Shown: positions 1 to 7,578 of the stretch, piece by piece
Layout of the letters: every line of letters begins with the position of its first letter
Position numbering within the stretch: position 1 is the stretch's first letter
NCBI RefSeq assembly: GCF_003591005.1
Contig: NZ_QYYD01000001.1
Location: forward strand, 248,001-312,000
Direction of reading: 5' to 3'
Length of the DNA: 64,000 bases
Origin: Rhodopseudomonas palustris
GTDB lineage: Bacteria; Pseudomonadota; Alphaproteobacteria; Rhizobiales; Xanthobacteraceae
Translations under genes and position numbers: made by a program
Notes under the pieces: generated by a model
The model's database searches: none
The model's input: only the letters and a program-made list of their open reading frames with translations
Told to the model about the DNA's origin: nothing

Positions 1-136
1 CGAGCTGGAAAAGATCGCCTTCGAATTCCTCGACGGCCCGGTCACGCCGAAGCCGGAGGACCTGCCGGGCGCCAAGAAACGCGGCGCCTCCCGCAAGGCC
101 AAGCCCCGCGCCAAGGATCGGGTCGAAGAGGCCTGA
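1..136 (+). CDS. C-terminal end of an unidentified protein (5' end outside window)
   Basis: An open frame enters the window at base 2 and gives 44 residues before TGA at 134-136. It begins ELEKIAFEFLDG and ends in a Lys/Arg/Ala-rich tail (KKRGASRKAKPRAKDR) typical of nucleic-acid-binding or low-complexity protein ends. No domain can be recognised from so short a tail and I assign no function. A strong rho-independent terminator 30 bp downstream supports this as the true 3' end of a plus-strand gene. Confidence 0.6.
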   Translation, partial: ELEKIAFEFLDGPVTPKPEDLPGAKKRGASRKAKPRAKDRVEEA

Positions 137-165
137 TCGCGGCGAGCGAGTGATGAGTTGAAAGG

Positions 166-195
166 GCCGGCGAGCGATCGCCGGCTCTTTTGTTT
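166..195 (+). terminator. Rho-independent terminator of the upstream gene
   Basis: A perfect 8-bp stem (GCCGGCGA at 166-173, TCGCCGGC at 178-185) closes a GCGA loop and is followed by the T-rich run TCTTTTGTTT. It lies 30 bp after the stop codon of the partial gene at the window start. Confidence 0.85.
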
Positions 196-263
196 GCGCA
201 CGAAGTGTTATCTGCGCGCCAAGTGCCCGCACGCCGTCCTATCGACCAGAAATTCTCAACGCG

Positions 264-353
264 GCGTCATGCCGGCCTGTGCCGGCATCCACGCCTTGCT
301 GCCGGAACTGCAGAAAAGGCGTGGATGGCCGGGACGAGCCCGGCCATGACGGG
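264..353. repeat. Type A intergenic palindrome (GTCATGCCGG...CCATGACG)
   Basis: An imperfect inverted repeat of about 90 bp with arms GCGTCATGCCGGC..GGCATCCACGCC and GGCGTGGATGGCCGGGA..CCGGCCATGACG. The same family recurs at 11303 (interrupted), 19168, 38231 and, as a half copy, 38640. It is followed directly by a type B palindrome at 406. All copies are between genes. They look like dispersed REP/REPIN-type elements. Confidence 0.85.
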
Positions 354-405
354 AGAGAGCGGTTGCTGCGGATTTAGAGCTTCATTTGAAAGCTTGCATC
401 TCCAC

Positions 406-490
406 CCGTCATTGCGAGCGAAGCGAAGCAATCCAGGGCGCCGTTCACATCCCTGGATTGCTTCGTCGCTGCGCTCCTCGCAATGACGGA
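406..490. repeat. Type B intergenic palindrome (CGTCATTGCGAG...CGCAATGACGG)
   Basis: About 85 bp with inverted arms CGTCATTGCGAGCGAAGCG-AAGCAATCCAG and CTGGATTGCTTCG-CTCGCAATGACGG around a short variable centre. Eight good copies occur in the window, all between genes and mostly at gene 3' ends. Here it sits just past the 3' end of the GT39-like gene. Confidence 0.9.
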
Positions 491-521
491 GAGGACAATT
501 CGAAGCGCGAGATTGGGGTTG

Positions 522-2513
522 TTAGTTCGCTGCAGGCGGCACTACTGACGACGGCCCCGCCGGCGCGGGCTTTGGTGACGACGCAGCGGGTGGGACAAGC
601 TGCGATGGCTCAGGCGGCGCGGCGGGCTGCGTCGTGGTGGGCGCTGCTGTCTCGGGCGGGGTCGCGGCAGGCGGCGGCGCAACCGGCGCCGGCGCCTGCA
701 CCGTCTCACCGGCCGGCGGGATCATCGCCCAGCCGTAGGCCTTCAACTTGCCGCGGCCGAGCGGCAGCACCATCGTGCCGTAGACCGGGCTGACGTCGCC
801 GAGCGCGGTGCGGTAGGGCGGCGGCAGATCGTCGGTGCGGGGGAATTCGTCGGTAATCCACACCACCAGCGTCCCGGAGTGCTTGAGCCGCTGCGGTGTG
901 ATCCATGGGCTTTTCGCCAGATCCGCGTCGACGAACACCGATGGCCGCGGTGAAGCGTACAGCGCGACGAATCCGGCCTGCTGGGCGCTGCCGGTGACGA
1001 TGTCGAGCGGCTTGGTGGTGCGGCTCTTCCAGACCGCCTGCATGGCGGTCGACAGCGCGCGCGCTGGATACAGTTCGGTCGGCAACGGGCCGTTGCCGTA
1101 GGCGCGGCTGTAGATCGAGCCGATCGCCACGAACGGCGCGCCGACCAGCACCAGCAGCCACACCACCACTGCGACCCGCGGCGCGCGGAGCGCAAAACTC
1201 GGCGGCAGCAGCATCAGCAGCGCTAGCCCTGATAGCCCCGCCAGCGCGCTGCCGGTCGTCGTGCCGATACTGAACCAGCCAACCACGCTGCCGAGCGCAA
1301 CCAGAAGCGACGGCCCAAACGCCGCCGCGAGGATCAGCGAGCGGTCGAAGCCGCTGGGGCGCTCGGCGCCCAGTTCGGCCGGCGGTCCCTGCAGCGGCAG
1401 CCGGGGCAGGGCGGCGAGCACCGTGAGGACGATCAGGCCGAAATGAAGGCCAATCTGGCTCAGCAGGAAATTGAACGCGGCGACGATCCGCGTCCCGACG
1501 CCGACCGGCCCGGCTTCGGCATGCGCGAGCCACAACAGATGCGGTGTCAGCACCGCGACCGCGAGCGCGGCCGCCAGCACCGGACCCGGTGTTAGCAAAT
1601 GCCGGCGCCCCTCCGGCGTCAGCAGCAGATGCCCGAGCAGCACCAGCATCAGCGCAAAGCCGGCGTGCTCGGCATTGCCGAGCAGTCCACAAACCAGTCC
1701 CAGCCCAATCCACGGCGCGCGCGTCGTCCCCAGCACGGCGCGCCGGTACAGCGCCACGGCCGCGACGCTCAGCGGCAGCGCCGCGATCGCCGGGTCGAAG
1801 CCCAGCACTTGCGCGCCGAAACAGCCGATCATGATGGTGAGGCCGACCGCCAGCGTGGCGCCGCTGCGACCGAGCATCACGACGCCGAGACGCCACAGCA
1901 GCAGCAGGGTCAGCAGCGCCGAGCCGATCGACAGCACGATCTGCGATCCAGTCCAGCCGCCGGTCACGAGCGCAGCAAGTTGCGTCAGCCACGGCGCCAG
2001 TGGCGGGTCGGGCCACGGCCCGGTCGGCCATTCATGGCCGCGCAGCGCCATCTCGGTGCCGACCGCCGGCAGGTTCGGAAGGCTGAACGCCGCGACGAAC
2101 CACAGCCCGCCATAGATGCCGAGGATCCATAGCAGCATCCGCCGCGGCTCGCTGCGCAGGATGTCGAGCACCGCGTCGGCCGCGCGCAGAACCAGCCCTG
2201 GCGCAGCAGCGGGCTTCGGCTCGGCAGACCGCGGCGGCACGGGCGGCGCCGGGCGTTGCACGGGTTTGGCCGGTGCCTTCGGCGCCGGTGCAGGGCGGGG
2301 CTGCGGCGGAGTCGGACGTGCCGCGGGGGCAGGCGGGGTGGTATCACGAGCCGGTGCAGGGGCCGCAGCAGGCAAAGGCGCAGCGCTGGGTTCAGCCGGC
2401 GCAGCCGGCTCCGCCGCGACAAGCTTTGCGGCTGGCTGCGGCTTGCCGTGATGCTTTTTCTTCGGCCGCCGGGTCTTGGGCTGCTTGCGCTTGATGGCCG
2501 TCGTCCTCTGCAC
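522..2513 (-). CDS. GT39/ArnT-like membrane glycosyltransferase with Pro-rich tails
   Basis: A 663-residue membrane protein. The first ~115 residues are basic then Pro/Ala-rich (runs of APAP, PPVPP) and probably cytoplasmic and disordered. From about residue 122 (RRMLLWILGIYGGLWFV) there follow roughly ten hydrophobic segments. The first loop carries GHEWPTGPWPDPPLAPWL, which fits the acidic/Pro-rich first periplasmic loop of GT-C (PMT/ArnT, GT39) glycosyltransferases that use polyprenyl-phosphate sugars. The last ~70 residues are again Pro/Ala-rich. The start is GTG; no in-frame ATG lies before the first membrane segment. Substrate and acceptor cannot be told from sequence. The family call is from the loop motif and topology. 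Confidence 0.75.
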   Translation of the reverse strand: MQRTTAIKRKQPKTRRPKKKHHGKPQPAAKLVAAEPAAPAEPSAAPLPAAAPAPARDTTPPAPAARPTPPQPRPAPAPKAPAKPVQRPAPPVPPRSAEPKPAAAPGLVLRAADAVLDILRSEPRRMLLWILGIYGGLWFVAAFSLPNLPAVGTEMALRGHEWPTGPWPDPPLAPWLTQLAALVTGGWTGSQIVLSIGSALLTLLLLWRLGVVMLGRSGATLAVGLTIMIGCFGAQVLGFDPAIAALPLSVAAVALYRRAVLGTTRAPWIGLGLVCGLLGNAEHAGFALMLVLLGHLLLTPEGRRHLLTPGPVLAAALAVAVLTPHLLWLAHAEAGPVGVGTRIVAAFNFLLSQIGLHFGLIVLTVLAALPRLPLQGPPAELGAERPSGFDRSLILAAAFGPSLLVALGSVVGWFSIGTTTGSALAGLSGLALLMLLPPSFALRAPRVAVVVWLLVLVGAPFVAIGSIYSRAYGNGPLPTELYPARALSTAMQAVWKSRTTKPLDIVTGSAQQAGFVALYASPRPSVFVDADLAKSPWITPQRLKHSGTLVVWITDEFPRTDDLPPPYRTALGDVSPVYGTMVLPLGRGKLKAYGWAMIPPAGETVQAPAPVAPPPAATPPETAAPTTTQPAAPPEPSQLVPPAASSPKPAPAGPSSVVPPAAN

Positions 2514-2638
2514 ACCGGCGGCGCCGCCGCGCGCCGGATCGTGGATCGGGACCGACCTTGTAGTGCATCCGGACGCTGAGGCAATTGCCGGAAAGGCGAC
2601 TTGCCGGGGACAAAAGCGGGCGCGGCAACGCGCCGCTG

Positions 2639-2980
2639 TCAGCCTTCGCCGAGCAGGATCTTGATCTTGCGCTGCAGCTCGCGCTTCTTCTTTTCGCTCT
2701 TACGCAGCTGCTCGGCGAGCTCGGAGCTGTCGCCGGCTTTGAACGCCAGCCCCGCGACATTGCCGCGCCGCCACACCACGGTCGACGGGTAGGTGCGGGC
2801 CTTGCGCGGGATCGTTAGCGCAATCTGCTCCGGCACCCCGGTGGCGCTGCCGAACTCGATCGCCGCGCCGGTCTCGGAGATGTTGCGGACCACGCAATCG
2901 CGCGTCGCGCCGCGCTCGCTTACCGTCGCGACGCCGCCATACACCACCTTGTCGCGCTGCTGCTTGCGTCGCTCGTCCAT
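2639..2980 (-). CDS. PilZ-domain c-di-GMP receptor protein
   Basis: 113 residues. The two c-di-GMP contact motifs of PilZ domains are visible: RKQQR (RxxxR, residues 5-9) and NISETG (NxSxxG, residues 33-38). A short charged coiled-coil-like C-terminus (ELAEQLRKSEKKKRELQRK) follows. Such stand-alone PilZ proteins act as cytoplasmic c-di-GMP sensors for motility or polysaccharide output. The target here is unknown. I start at ATG 2980, which has CGGAG upstream and places RxxxR at the N-terminus as expected; a frame open further upstream adds 15 unlikely residues. Its ligand could be made by the PleD-type cyclase encoded at 13949. Confidence 0.85.
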   Translation of the reverse strand: MDERRKQQRDKVVYGGVATVSERGATRDCVVRNISETGAAIEFGSATGVPEQIALTIPRKARTYPSTVVWRRGNVAGLAFKAGDSSELAEQLRKSEKKKRELQRKIKILLGEG

Positions 2981-3090
2981 GCCGCATCTCCGGAGTGAGA
3001 GGTGGCGCAGTGTAAGCGGTAACATATGGAGCGAAACCGTTTACGAGCGTTAACCTGAATCGATGCGAAAGAAGTAGCAACCATCCTATC

Positions 3091-3174
3091 CCCGTCATTG
3101 CGAGGAGCGCAGCGACGAAGCAATCCAGCGCCGTGCGCTGAGCTGGATTGCTTCGCTTCGCTCGCAATGACGGG
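3091..3174. repeat. Type B intergenic palindrome
   Basis: Copy of the CGTCATTGCGAGGAGCGCAGCGACGAAGCAATCCAG / CTGGATTGCTTCGCTTCGCTCGCAATGACGG family, lying just past the 3' end of the GrdB-like gene. Confidence 0.9.
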
Positions 3175-3188
3175 GATAGTTTGTTGTT

Positions 3189-4118
3189 CTACTCCGCGCT
3201 CTCGCGCACCGCTCGGGCGCGTTGTTTCTGGGCGTCGAAATCGGCGCGGCGCCGGGCGAGTTCTTCGGCGCTGAGATTGGCGACGTTGTTGTAGTCGCGC
3301 TTCCACGACGGATCGTCGCGCCAACGCAGCGGCGACTGAACCGTGGTCTGCGGCGCCGGGGCGGTTTCCAGCAGGCGCAGCGCCAGCTCGAGCGTGAACG
3401 CCTGGGAGGCTTCGTCGTGCGGCTTGCCGGCGGAGTTGCCGAGCGGGAAGTCGCTGAACAGGAAGCGCGGCACGGCGGCGTGCTCGACGATGTCCTTGGC
3501 GCAGCCCATGATCACGGTGGCGATGCCGTTCTGTTCCAGATGCCGCGCCACCAGCGATACGGTCTGATGACAGACCGGACAGTTCGGTACCAACACCGCC
3601 GCATCGACGTTATCGGCCCGGCAGCGCGCGAGAATCTCGGGCGCATCGGTGTCGAGCGTAACGCGGTGACTGCGGTTGGTCGGGGCGCCGAAGAAATGCG
3701 GCGCGAGCTGCAGACGGCCTTCGTTAGCCAGTCGCCGCAGCTGCGGCAGCGGGAACCAGGTGCCGCTGTCGGTCGCGGTGGTGTGGGTGCGGTCGTAGGC
3801 GATATGGGAGATGCGCAGATCGTGATCGGACGCGGTGTCGCCGGCATAGACCTGATAGAACTTGGCTCCGCCGTTATACGGCGCACCCGGTCCCTGATCG
3901 CCTTTCGCGGGATCGTAGGGCGCCGCGGTGGTGATCAGCGCGATGCGCATTTGCGCCAGCGGCTTTGTCAGAGGCTGGAACGGGGCGGCAGTATGATGCG
4001 CCCAGCGATACGGTGCGTCGTAGCCGATCGCCTGATAATAGGCGCGCGTCCGCGCCATATAGGCGATCGGCACGTCGTCGTCGGCGGCGAAGGCGGTCGT
4101 CTCGTGCTGCTCGGCCAT
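3189..4118 (-). CDS. GrdB-like (glycine/betaine reductase component B) family protein lacking Sec
   Basis: 309 residues. The C-terminal half follows the pattern of the Gly/sarcosine/betaine reductase B subunit (PF07355): LVPNCPVCHQTV (Cys180, Cys183), then an ID-element-like run ending in FPLGNS, which matches the PHPLGNP region of GrdB. In clostridial GrdB the equivalent loop holds the catalytic selenocysteine; here that position is an ordinary residue and only the CxxC remains. So it cannot be a standard selenoenzyme, and a reductase or thiol role is inference. The upstream GTG (4154) abuts a GGAGG and leaves no spacing, so I prefer ATG 4118, though it has no good ribosome site. It diverges from the lytic transglycosylase. 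Confidence 0.7.
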   Translation of the reverse strand: MAEQHETTAFAADDDVPIAYMARTRAYYQAIGYDAPYRWAHHTAAPFQPLTKPLAQMRIALITTAAPYDPAKGDQGPGAPYNGGAKFYQVYAGDTASDHDLRISHIAYDRTHTTATDSGTWFPLPQLRRLANEGRLQLAPHFFGAPTNRSHRVTLDTDAPEILARCRADNVDAAVLVPNCPVCHQTVSLVARHLEQNGIATVIMGCAKDIVEHAAVPRFLFSDFPLGNSAGKPHDEASQAFTLELALRLLETAPAPQTTVQSPLRWRDDPSWKRDYNNVANLSAEELARRRADFDAQKQRARAVRESAE

Positions 4119-4201
4119 GCTAAGATCTGTACCGATGGCGATGATCGATTGCACCTCCGGCGACCAGCCATGTCAACACGCGTGACGTTCCGGAACCTGG
4201 C

Positions 4202-5251
4202 ATGAGCTTGCGAATGCTTCGCCGATCCGCAGTGCTTGCGATGCTGCTCACCGGGTTGTCGGTTCCGCTGGTCCATGCCGAGGATGCAGCGCCGGCAAAG
4301 CCTGCCGATACGCCTGCGGCTGAGAGCACTCCAACCAAACAACCTGACCGGACGCCGGCCACCACGCCGCCGGTATCGGACGTAGTCAAGCCCGAGACAC
4401 ACGACAAGCCGGCCGACGCAGCCAAACAGGAACCGGACAAGCCCGCGGATCGGGACACCCGCGAGTCGATCTGCCTGATGATCGAATCCGCCGCCAGGGC
4501 GCACGATCTGCCGCTGGAATTCTTCGCGCGTGTGATCTGGCAGGAGAGCCGGTTTCAGGCCGACGCTGTTGGACCGGTGACGCGAAGCGGCAAGCGGGCG
4601 CAGGGCATCGCGCAATTCATGCCCGGCACCGCAAGCGAGCGCAGCCTGCTCGATCCGTTCGACCCGGTGCAAGCGCTGCCGAAATCGGCGGAGTTCTTGA
4701 ACGAATTGCGCGGCCAGTTCGGCAATCTCGGCCTGGCGGCGGCGGCCTACAACGCCGGGCCGCGCCGCGTTCAGGAATGGCTCGCCGGCACCGGCCCGAT
4801 GCCGCAGCAGACCCGGTCGTATGTCTATGCCATCACCGGTACGACCGTGGATGATTGGGCGGCGGCCGGGCGCAATGCCAAGCAGCCCGACACCAAGGCC
4901 AACACCGATTGCCGCACCCTGATGGCGCTGCTGCGCAGGGCGCCGAACCCGTTCGTTGCCCAGCTCGAGCAGCGCGTGAAGCTCGGTGCCGATCGGCCGT
5001 GGGGCGTACAACTCGCCGCTGGCTTCAACCGCGACCGCGCGTTGGCGATGTATGCGCGGGCGATGTCGCGGCTGAGCGCGGTGATCGGCGAACACGATCC
5101 CAGCCTGTCGAGCTCGGTGTTCCGCAGCCGCGGCACGCGGCCATTCTATCAGGTGCGGATCGGTGCCGAGACGCGGCCGGAGGCCAACGAGTTATGTGCG
5201 CGCATTCGCAAGGCCGGTAGCGCTTGTCTGGTGCTGCGCAACCGCGGCTGA
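4202..5251 (+). CDS. Periplasmic lytic transglycosylase (SLT) with SPOR-like C-terminus
   Basis: 349 residues. A signal peptide (residues 1-26, cleavage near VHA-ED) is followed by a Pro/Ala/Thr/Lys-rich linker to ~85. The SLT domain (about 90-215) shows VIWQESRF with catalytic Glu115, GIAQFMPGTA and AAAYNAGPRRV, the hallmarks of family 1 lytic transglycosylases that cleave the MurNAc-GlcNAc bond. The last 35 residues (FYQVRIG..TRPEANELCARIRKAGSACLVL) look like a SPOR peptidoglycan-binding fold, which would place the enzyme at septal, denuded glycan. The SPOR assignment is by pattern only. Single gene with no obvious operon partner; azlC follows 100 bp later. Confidence 0.88.
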   Translation: MSLRMLRRSAVLAMLLTGLSVPLVHAEDAAPAKPADTPAAESTPTKQPDRTPATTPPVSDVVKPETHDKPADAAKQEPDKPADRDTRESICLMIESAARAHDLPLEFFARVIWQESRFQADAVGPVTRSGKRAQGIAQFMPGTASERSLLDPFDPVQALPKSAEFLNELRGQFGNLGLAAAAYNAGPRRVQEWLAGTGPMPQQTRSYVYAITGTTVDDWAAAGRNAKQPDTKANTDCRTLMALLRRAPNPFVAQLEQRVKLGADRPWGVQLAAGFNRDRALAMYARAMSRLSAVIGEHDPSLSSSVFRSRGTRPFYQVRIGAETRPEANELCARIRKAGSACLVLRNRG

Positions 5252-5352
5252 AAACGCGAAGACATGCAATCCGCTCATGCGCCTCGTCGTTAGACGGCGC
5301 GGGGGCTCGCCGCTAAGGTGCCGGCGGCGCCGCCCGGCGCCGGATTATCCAC

Positions 5353-6120
5353 ATGGCAGACAAGGATGCGGCCTTTCCGATGGCGCTCGCTTCGCTCGAT
5401 TCCCCGCAATGGATGAGTGCGGGCCGCGCCTATCTGCAGGGCGTGCGCGCGGTCGGCACCACTGTGCTGACGCTGGTGCTGTTCGCGACCTATCTCGGCA
5501 TCGGCGCGCTGGCGCATGACAGCCGCTTCAGCCTCGGCTGGGTGCTGCTGAGCACGCTGTTAGTCTGGGCCGGGCCGGCACAGATCATCCTGATCTCCTC
5601 GCTCGGCTCCGGCGCAACCGCCATTCAGGCGGCGATCGCCGTGACCGTCAGCGCGATCCGGCTGTTTCCGATGGTGGTATCGGTGCTGCCGCTGATGCGT
5701 ACGCCAACCACCAAGCTGCGGCAGCTGATCGTGCCGGCGCATTTCATCGCCGTGACGCTGTGGGTCGAATGCTTCCGGCTGCTGCCGCAGGTGCCGCGCG
5801 AGCGGCGCATCCCGTTCACGATCGGACTCGGTACCGGGCTGGTGTCGACCTGCCTTGTCGCCAACGTCATCGGGTACCTGCTGGCAGCCAACCTGCCGCA
5901 GTTGTTCGGCGCAGCGGTGCTGCTGCTGACGCCGTTGGCGTTCCTGCTGTCGACCGCGCGCAACTGCCGCGAGATCGCCGACGTGGTCGCGCTCGGCCTC
6001 GGGTTGCTGCTGTTCCCGGTGGTGGCCTATTTCCACACCGGCATCGACGTACTGATCAGCGGCGTTGCCGCGGGCACGATCGCTTACAGCGTGCATCGCT
6101 GGAAGGCGAGACGGGCATGA
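5353..6120 (+). CDS. azlC: AzlC-family branched-chain amino acid exporter, large subunit
   Basis: 255 residues with about seven hydrophobic segments, of the size and topology of AzlC/YgaZ. The AzlCD pair exports branched-chain amino acids across the inner membrane. Typical features are the LGIGALAHDS segment near the N-terminus and the GPAQIILISSLGSGA motif of the family around residues 75-90. The stop codon overlaps the ATG of azlD (ATGA), which supports a translationally coupled two-subunit transporter. No Lrp-type regulator gene is adjacent. Confidence 0.88.
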   Translation: MADKDAAFPMALASLDSPQWMSAGRAYLQGVRAVGTTVLTLVLFATYLGIGALAHDSRFSLGWVLLSTLLVWAGPAQIILISSLGSGATAIQAAIAVTVSAIRLFPMVVSVLPLMRTPTTKLRQLIVPAHFIAVTLWVECFRLLPQVPRERRIPFTIGLGTGLVSTCLVANVIGYLLAANLPQLFGAAVLLLTPLAFLLSTARNCREIADVVALGLGLLLFPVVAYFHTGIDVLISGVAAGTIAYSVHRWKARRA

Positions 6121-6461
6121 GCAGCTTCATCGGCGATTGGCACGCGCTGCTGGTGCTGGTGCTGGCCGGCTTTCTGCCCAACGAGATCTGGCGAATGATC
6201 GGGCTGTGGCTGGGCGGCGGCATCGACGAAGGCTCGGAACTGCTGATATGGGTCCGCGCGGTCGCGACCGCGATCCTCGCCGGCGTGATCGCGCAAATTC
6301 TGGTATTTCCGCCCGGCGCCCTGGCGAGCGTGCCATGGGGCTTGCGTTACGGCTCGGTGGCGATCGGCCTGATCGCCTTCATGGCGACCAAGCGCTCGAT
6401 CCTGATCGGCGTCGTTATCGGCGAAGCGGTGCTGATCGCCGGGCAGTGGCTGCTGGCATAA
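6117..6461 (+). CDS. azlD: AzlD-family small subunit of amino acid exporter
   Basis: 114 residues with four hydrophobic segments and the AzlD-like LAGFLPNEIWRMIGLWLG start. ATG overlaps the azlC stop (ATGA). The family pairs with AzlC to form the exporter. It ends 60-70 bp before trmO. Confidence 0.88.
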   Translation: MSSFIGDWHALLVLVLAGFLPNEIWRMIGLWLGGGIDEGSELLIWVRAVATAILAGVIAQILVFPPGALASVPWGLRYGSVAIGLIAFMATKRSILIGVVIGEAVLIAGQWLLA

Positions 6462-6520
6462 GTCCTTTGCCGCGGTTGCTTGCCGGGGCAGGGGCACTAC
6501 GCTGCGAACGATAGCGATAG

Positions 6521-6991
6521 ATGGGAATGCCGATGGCCAGTTACGACGAACTTCGTGAAGGCGAGATCGCCGTCACGCCGCCGCCGCCGACCGATGCCGG
6601 TCTGGTGTTCATCGGCCGCATCCGTACGCCGTGGACGGCGCGCGGCGAGACGCCGCGGCAGGGCAGCTTCGATGGGCCGATCTGCCGGCTCGAGATTTTC
6701 GAGCCGTGGATTCAGGCGCTGACCGGCCTCGACAAATTCGAGCAGGTACAGGTGGTGTACTGGCTGCATCAGGCGCGGCGCGATCTGGTGCTGCAGCGGG
6801 GCCACAGTCAGGACGGCCCGCGCGGCACCTTTGCGTTGCGGTCGCCGGTGCGGCCCAACCCGATCGGCATCTCCGCCGCCGCCCTCGTCGGCATCGAAAG
6901 CGCCACCGTCCTGGTCCGTGGCCTCGACTGCCTCGACGGCACGCCGCTGATCGACCTCAAGCCGGACAGGTGTGTGCATTCGACGAAGTAA
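6521..6991 (+). CDS. trmO: TrmO/TsaA: tRNA (t6A37) N6-methyltransferase
   Basis: 156 residues of the UPF0066/YaeB family. TrmO uses SAM to methylate N6-threonylcarbamoyl-adenosine at position 37 of ACY-decoding tRNAs. Visible family motifs are IGRIRTPW near the start, PICRLEIFEPW, FEQVQVVYWLHQARR, and RSPVRPNPIGIS, the most conserved SAM-binding stretch. LDGTPLIDLKP closes the domain. Two in-frame ATGs lie a little downstream (6527, 6533); the latter has GGGA at good spacing and gives MASYDELREGE, so the true start may be 6533. A type B palindrome follows. Confidence 0.93.
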   Translation: MGMPMASYDELREGEIAVTPPPPTDAGLVFIGRIRTPWTARGETPRQGSFDGPICRLEIFEPWIQALTGLDKFEQVQVVYWLHQARRDLVLQRGHSQDGPRGTFALRSPVRPNPIGISAAALVGIESATVLVRGLDCLDGTPLIDLKPDRCVHSTK

Positions 6992-7000
6992 CAGCCCTAT

Positions 7001-7084
7001 CCGTCATTGCGAGCGAAGCGAAGCAATCCAGCGCAGTGCACCGGGCTGGATTGCTTCGTCGCTTTGCTCCTCGCAATGACGGGG
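7001..7084. repeat. Type B intergenic palindrome
   Basis: Copy between the convergent trmO and HIT genes, with arms CCGTCATTGCGAGCGAAGCG and CTTTGCTCCTCGCAATGACGG. Placement between converging 3' ends suits a terminator-like role, but no T-run is present. Confidence 0.9.
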
Positions 7085-7102
7085 AGAGGCGGTGCAGTTT
7101 GA

Positions 7103-7528
7103 TCAGCCCTGCAGCGCAGCCTTCAGCTTGGCCGCATTTTCTTCCAGCACCGCGGTCTCTTCCTTTTTGCTTGCGGGCGGGAGCATCGCGACGCCGTCGT
7201 GGCGCGGCATGACGTGCATGTGCAGGTGATACACGACCTGACCGGCGGCCGGTTCGCTGAACTGCTGCACGACGATGCCGTCCGCGTTGAATGCCTTCAT
7301 CGCCGCGGCGGCGATCTTGTGGGCGGCCCGGGCGACGTGGGCGAAATCCTCGGCGGTGATGTCGAGGATATTGCGCGCCGGCGCCTTGGGGATCACCAGC
7401 GTGTGCCCGGGCACCCGCGGCATGATGTCGAGGAAGGCGAGCACGTGCTCGTCCTCATAGACCTTGTGGGAGGGAAATTCGCCGCGCAGGATCTTGGCGA
7501 ACGGGTTCTGGGGATCATAGGCGGTCAT
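7103..7528 (-). CDS. HIT-family nucleotide hydrolase/transferase (Hint-like)
   Basis: 141 residues. The active-site HIT motif HLHMHVM (His101, 103, 105) and the N-terminal FAKILRGEFPSHKVYEDEHVLAFLDI define a HIT/Hint protein, which hydrolyses nucleoside phosphoramidates or dinucleoside polyphosphates. ATG 7528 has GGAG at suitable spacing. It is last in a minus-strand run (RidA, GDPD, FemAB-like acyltransferase, HIT) separated by small gaps, a likely operon. Substrate not predictable. Confidence 0.93.
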   Translation of the reverse strand: MTAYDPQNPFAKILRGEFPSHKVYEDEHVLAFLDIMPRVPGHTLVIPKAPARNILDITAEDFAHVARAAHKIAAAAMKAFNADGIVVQQFSEPAAGQVVYHLHMHVMPRHDGVAMLPPASKKEETAVLEENAAKLKAALQG

Positions 7529-7578
7529 GGCAACTCCGGCGATTTTCGGCCGGACTTTCGCCGCGCCGCGCGGGGCGG

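Noticed and set aside
406-490. Palindromes considered as CRISPR repeats
   Set aside because: They are scattered singly, are themselves inverted repeats and lack regular spacers.
1471-2115. Long plus-strand ORF opposite the GT39-like gene
   Set aside because: It is a shadow of the minus-strand gene; composition is Ser/Pro/Arg noise and no ribosome site or domain is seen.
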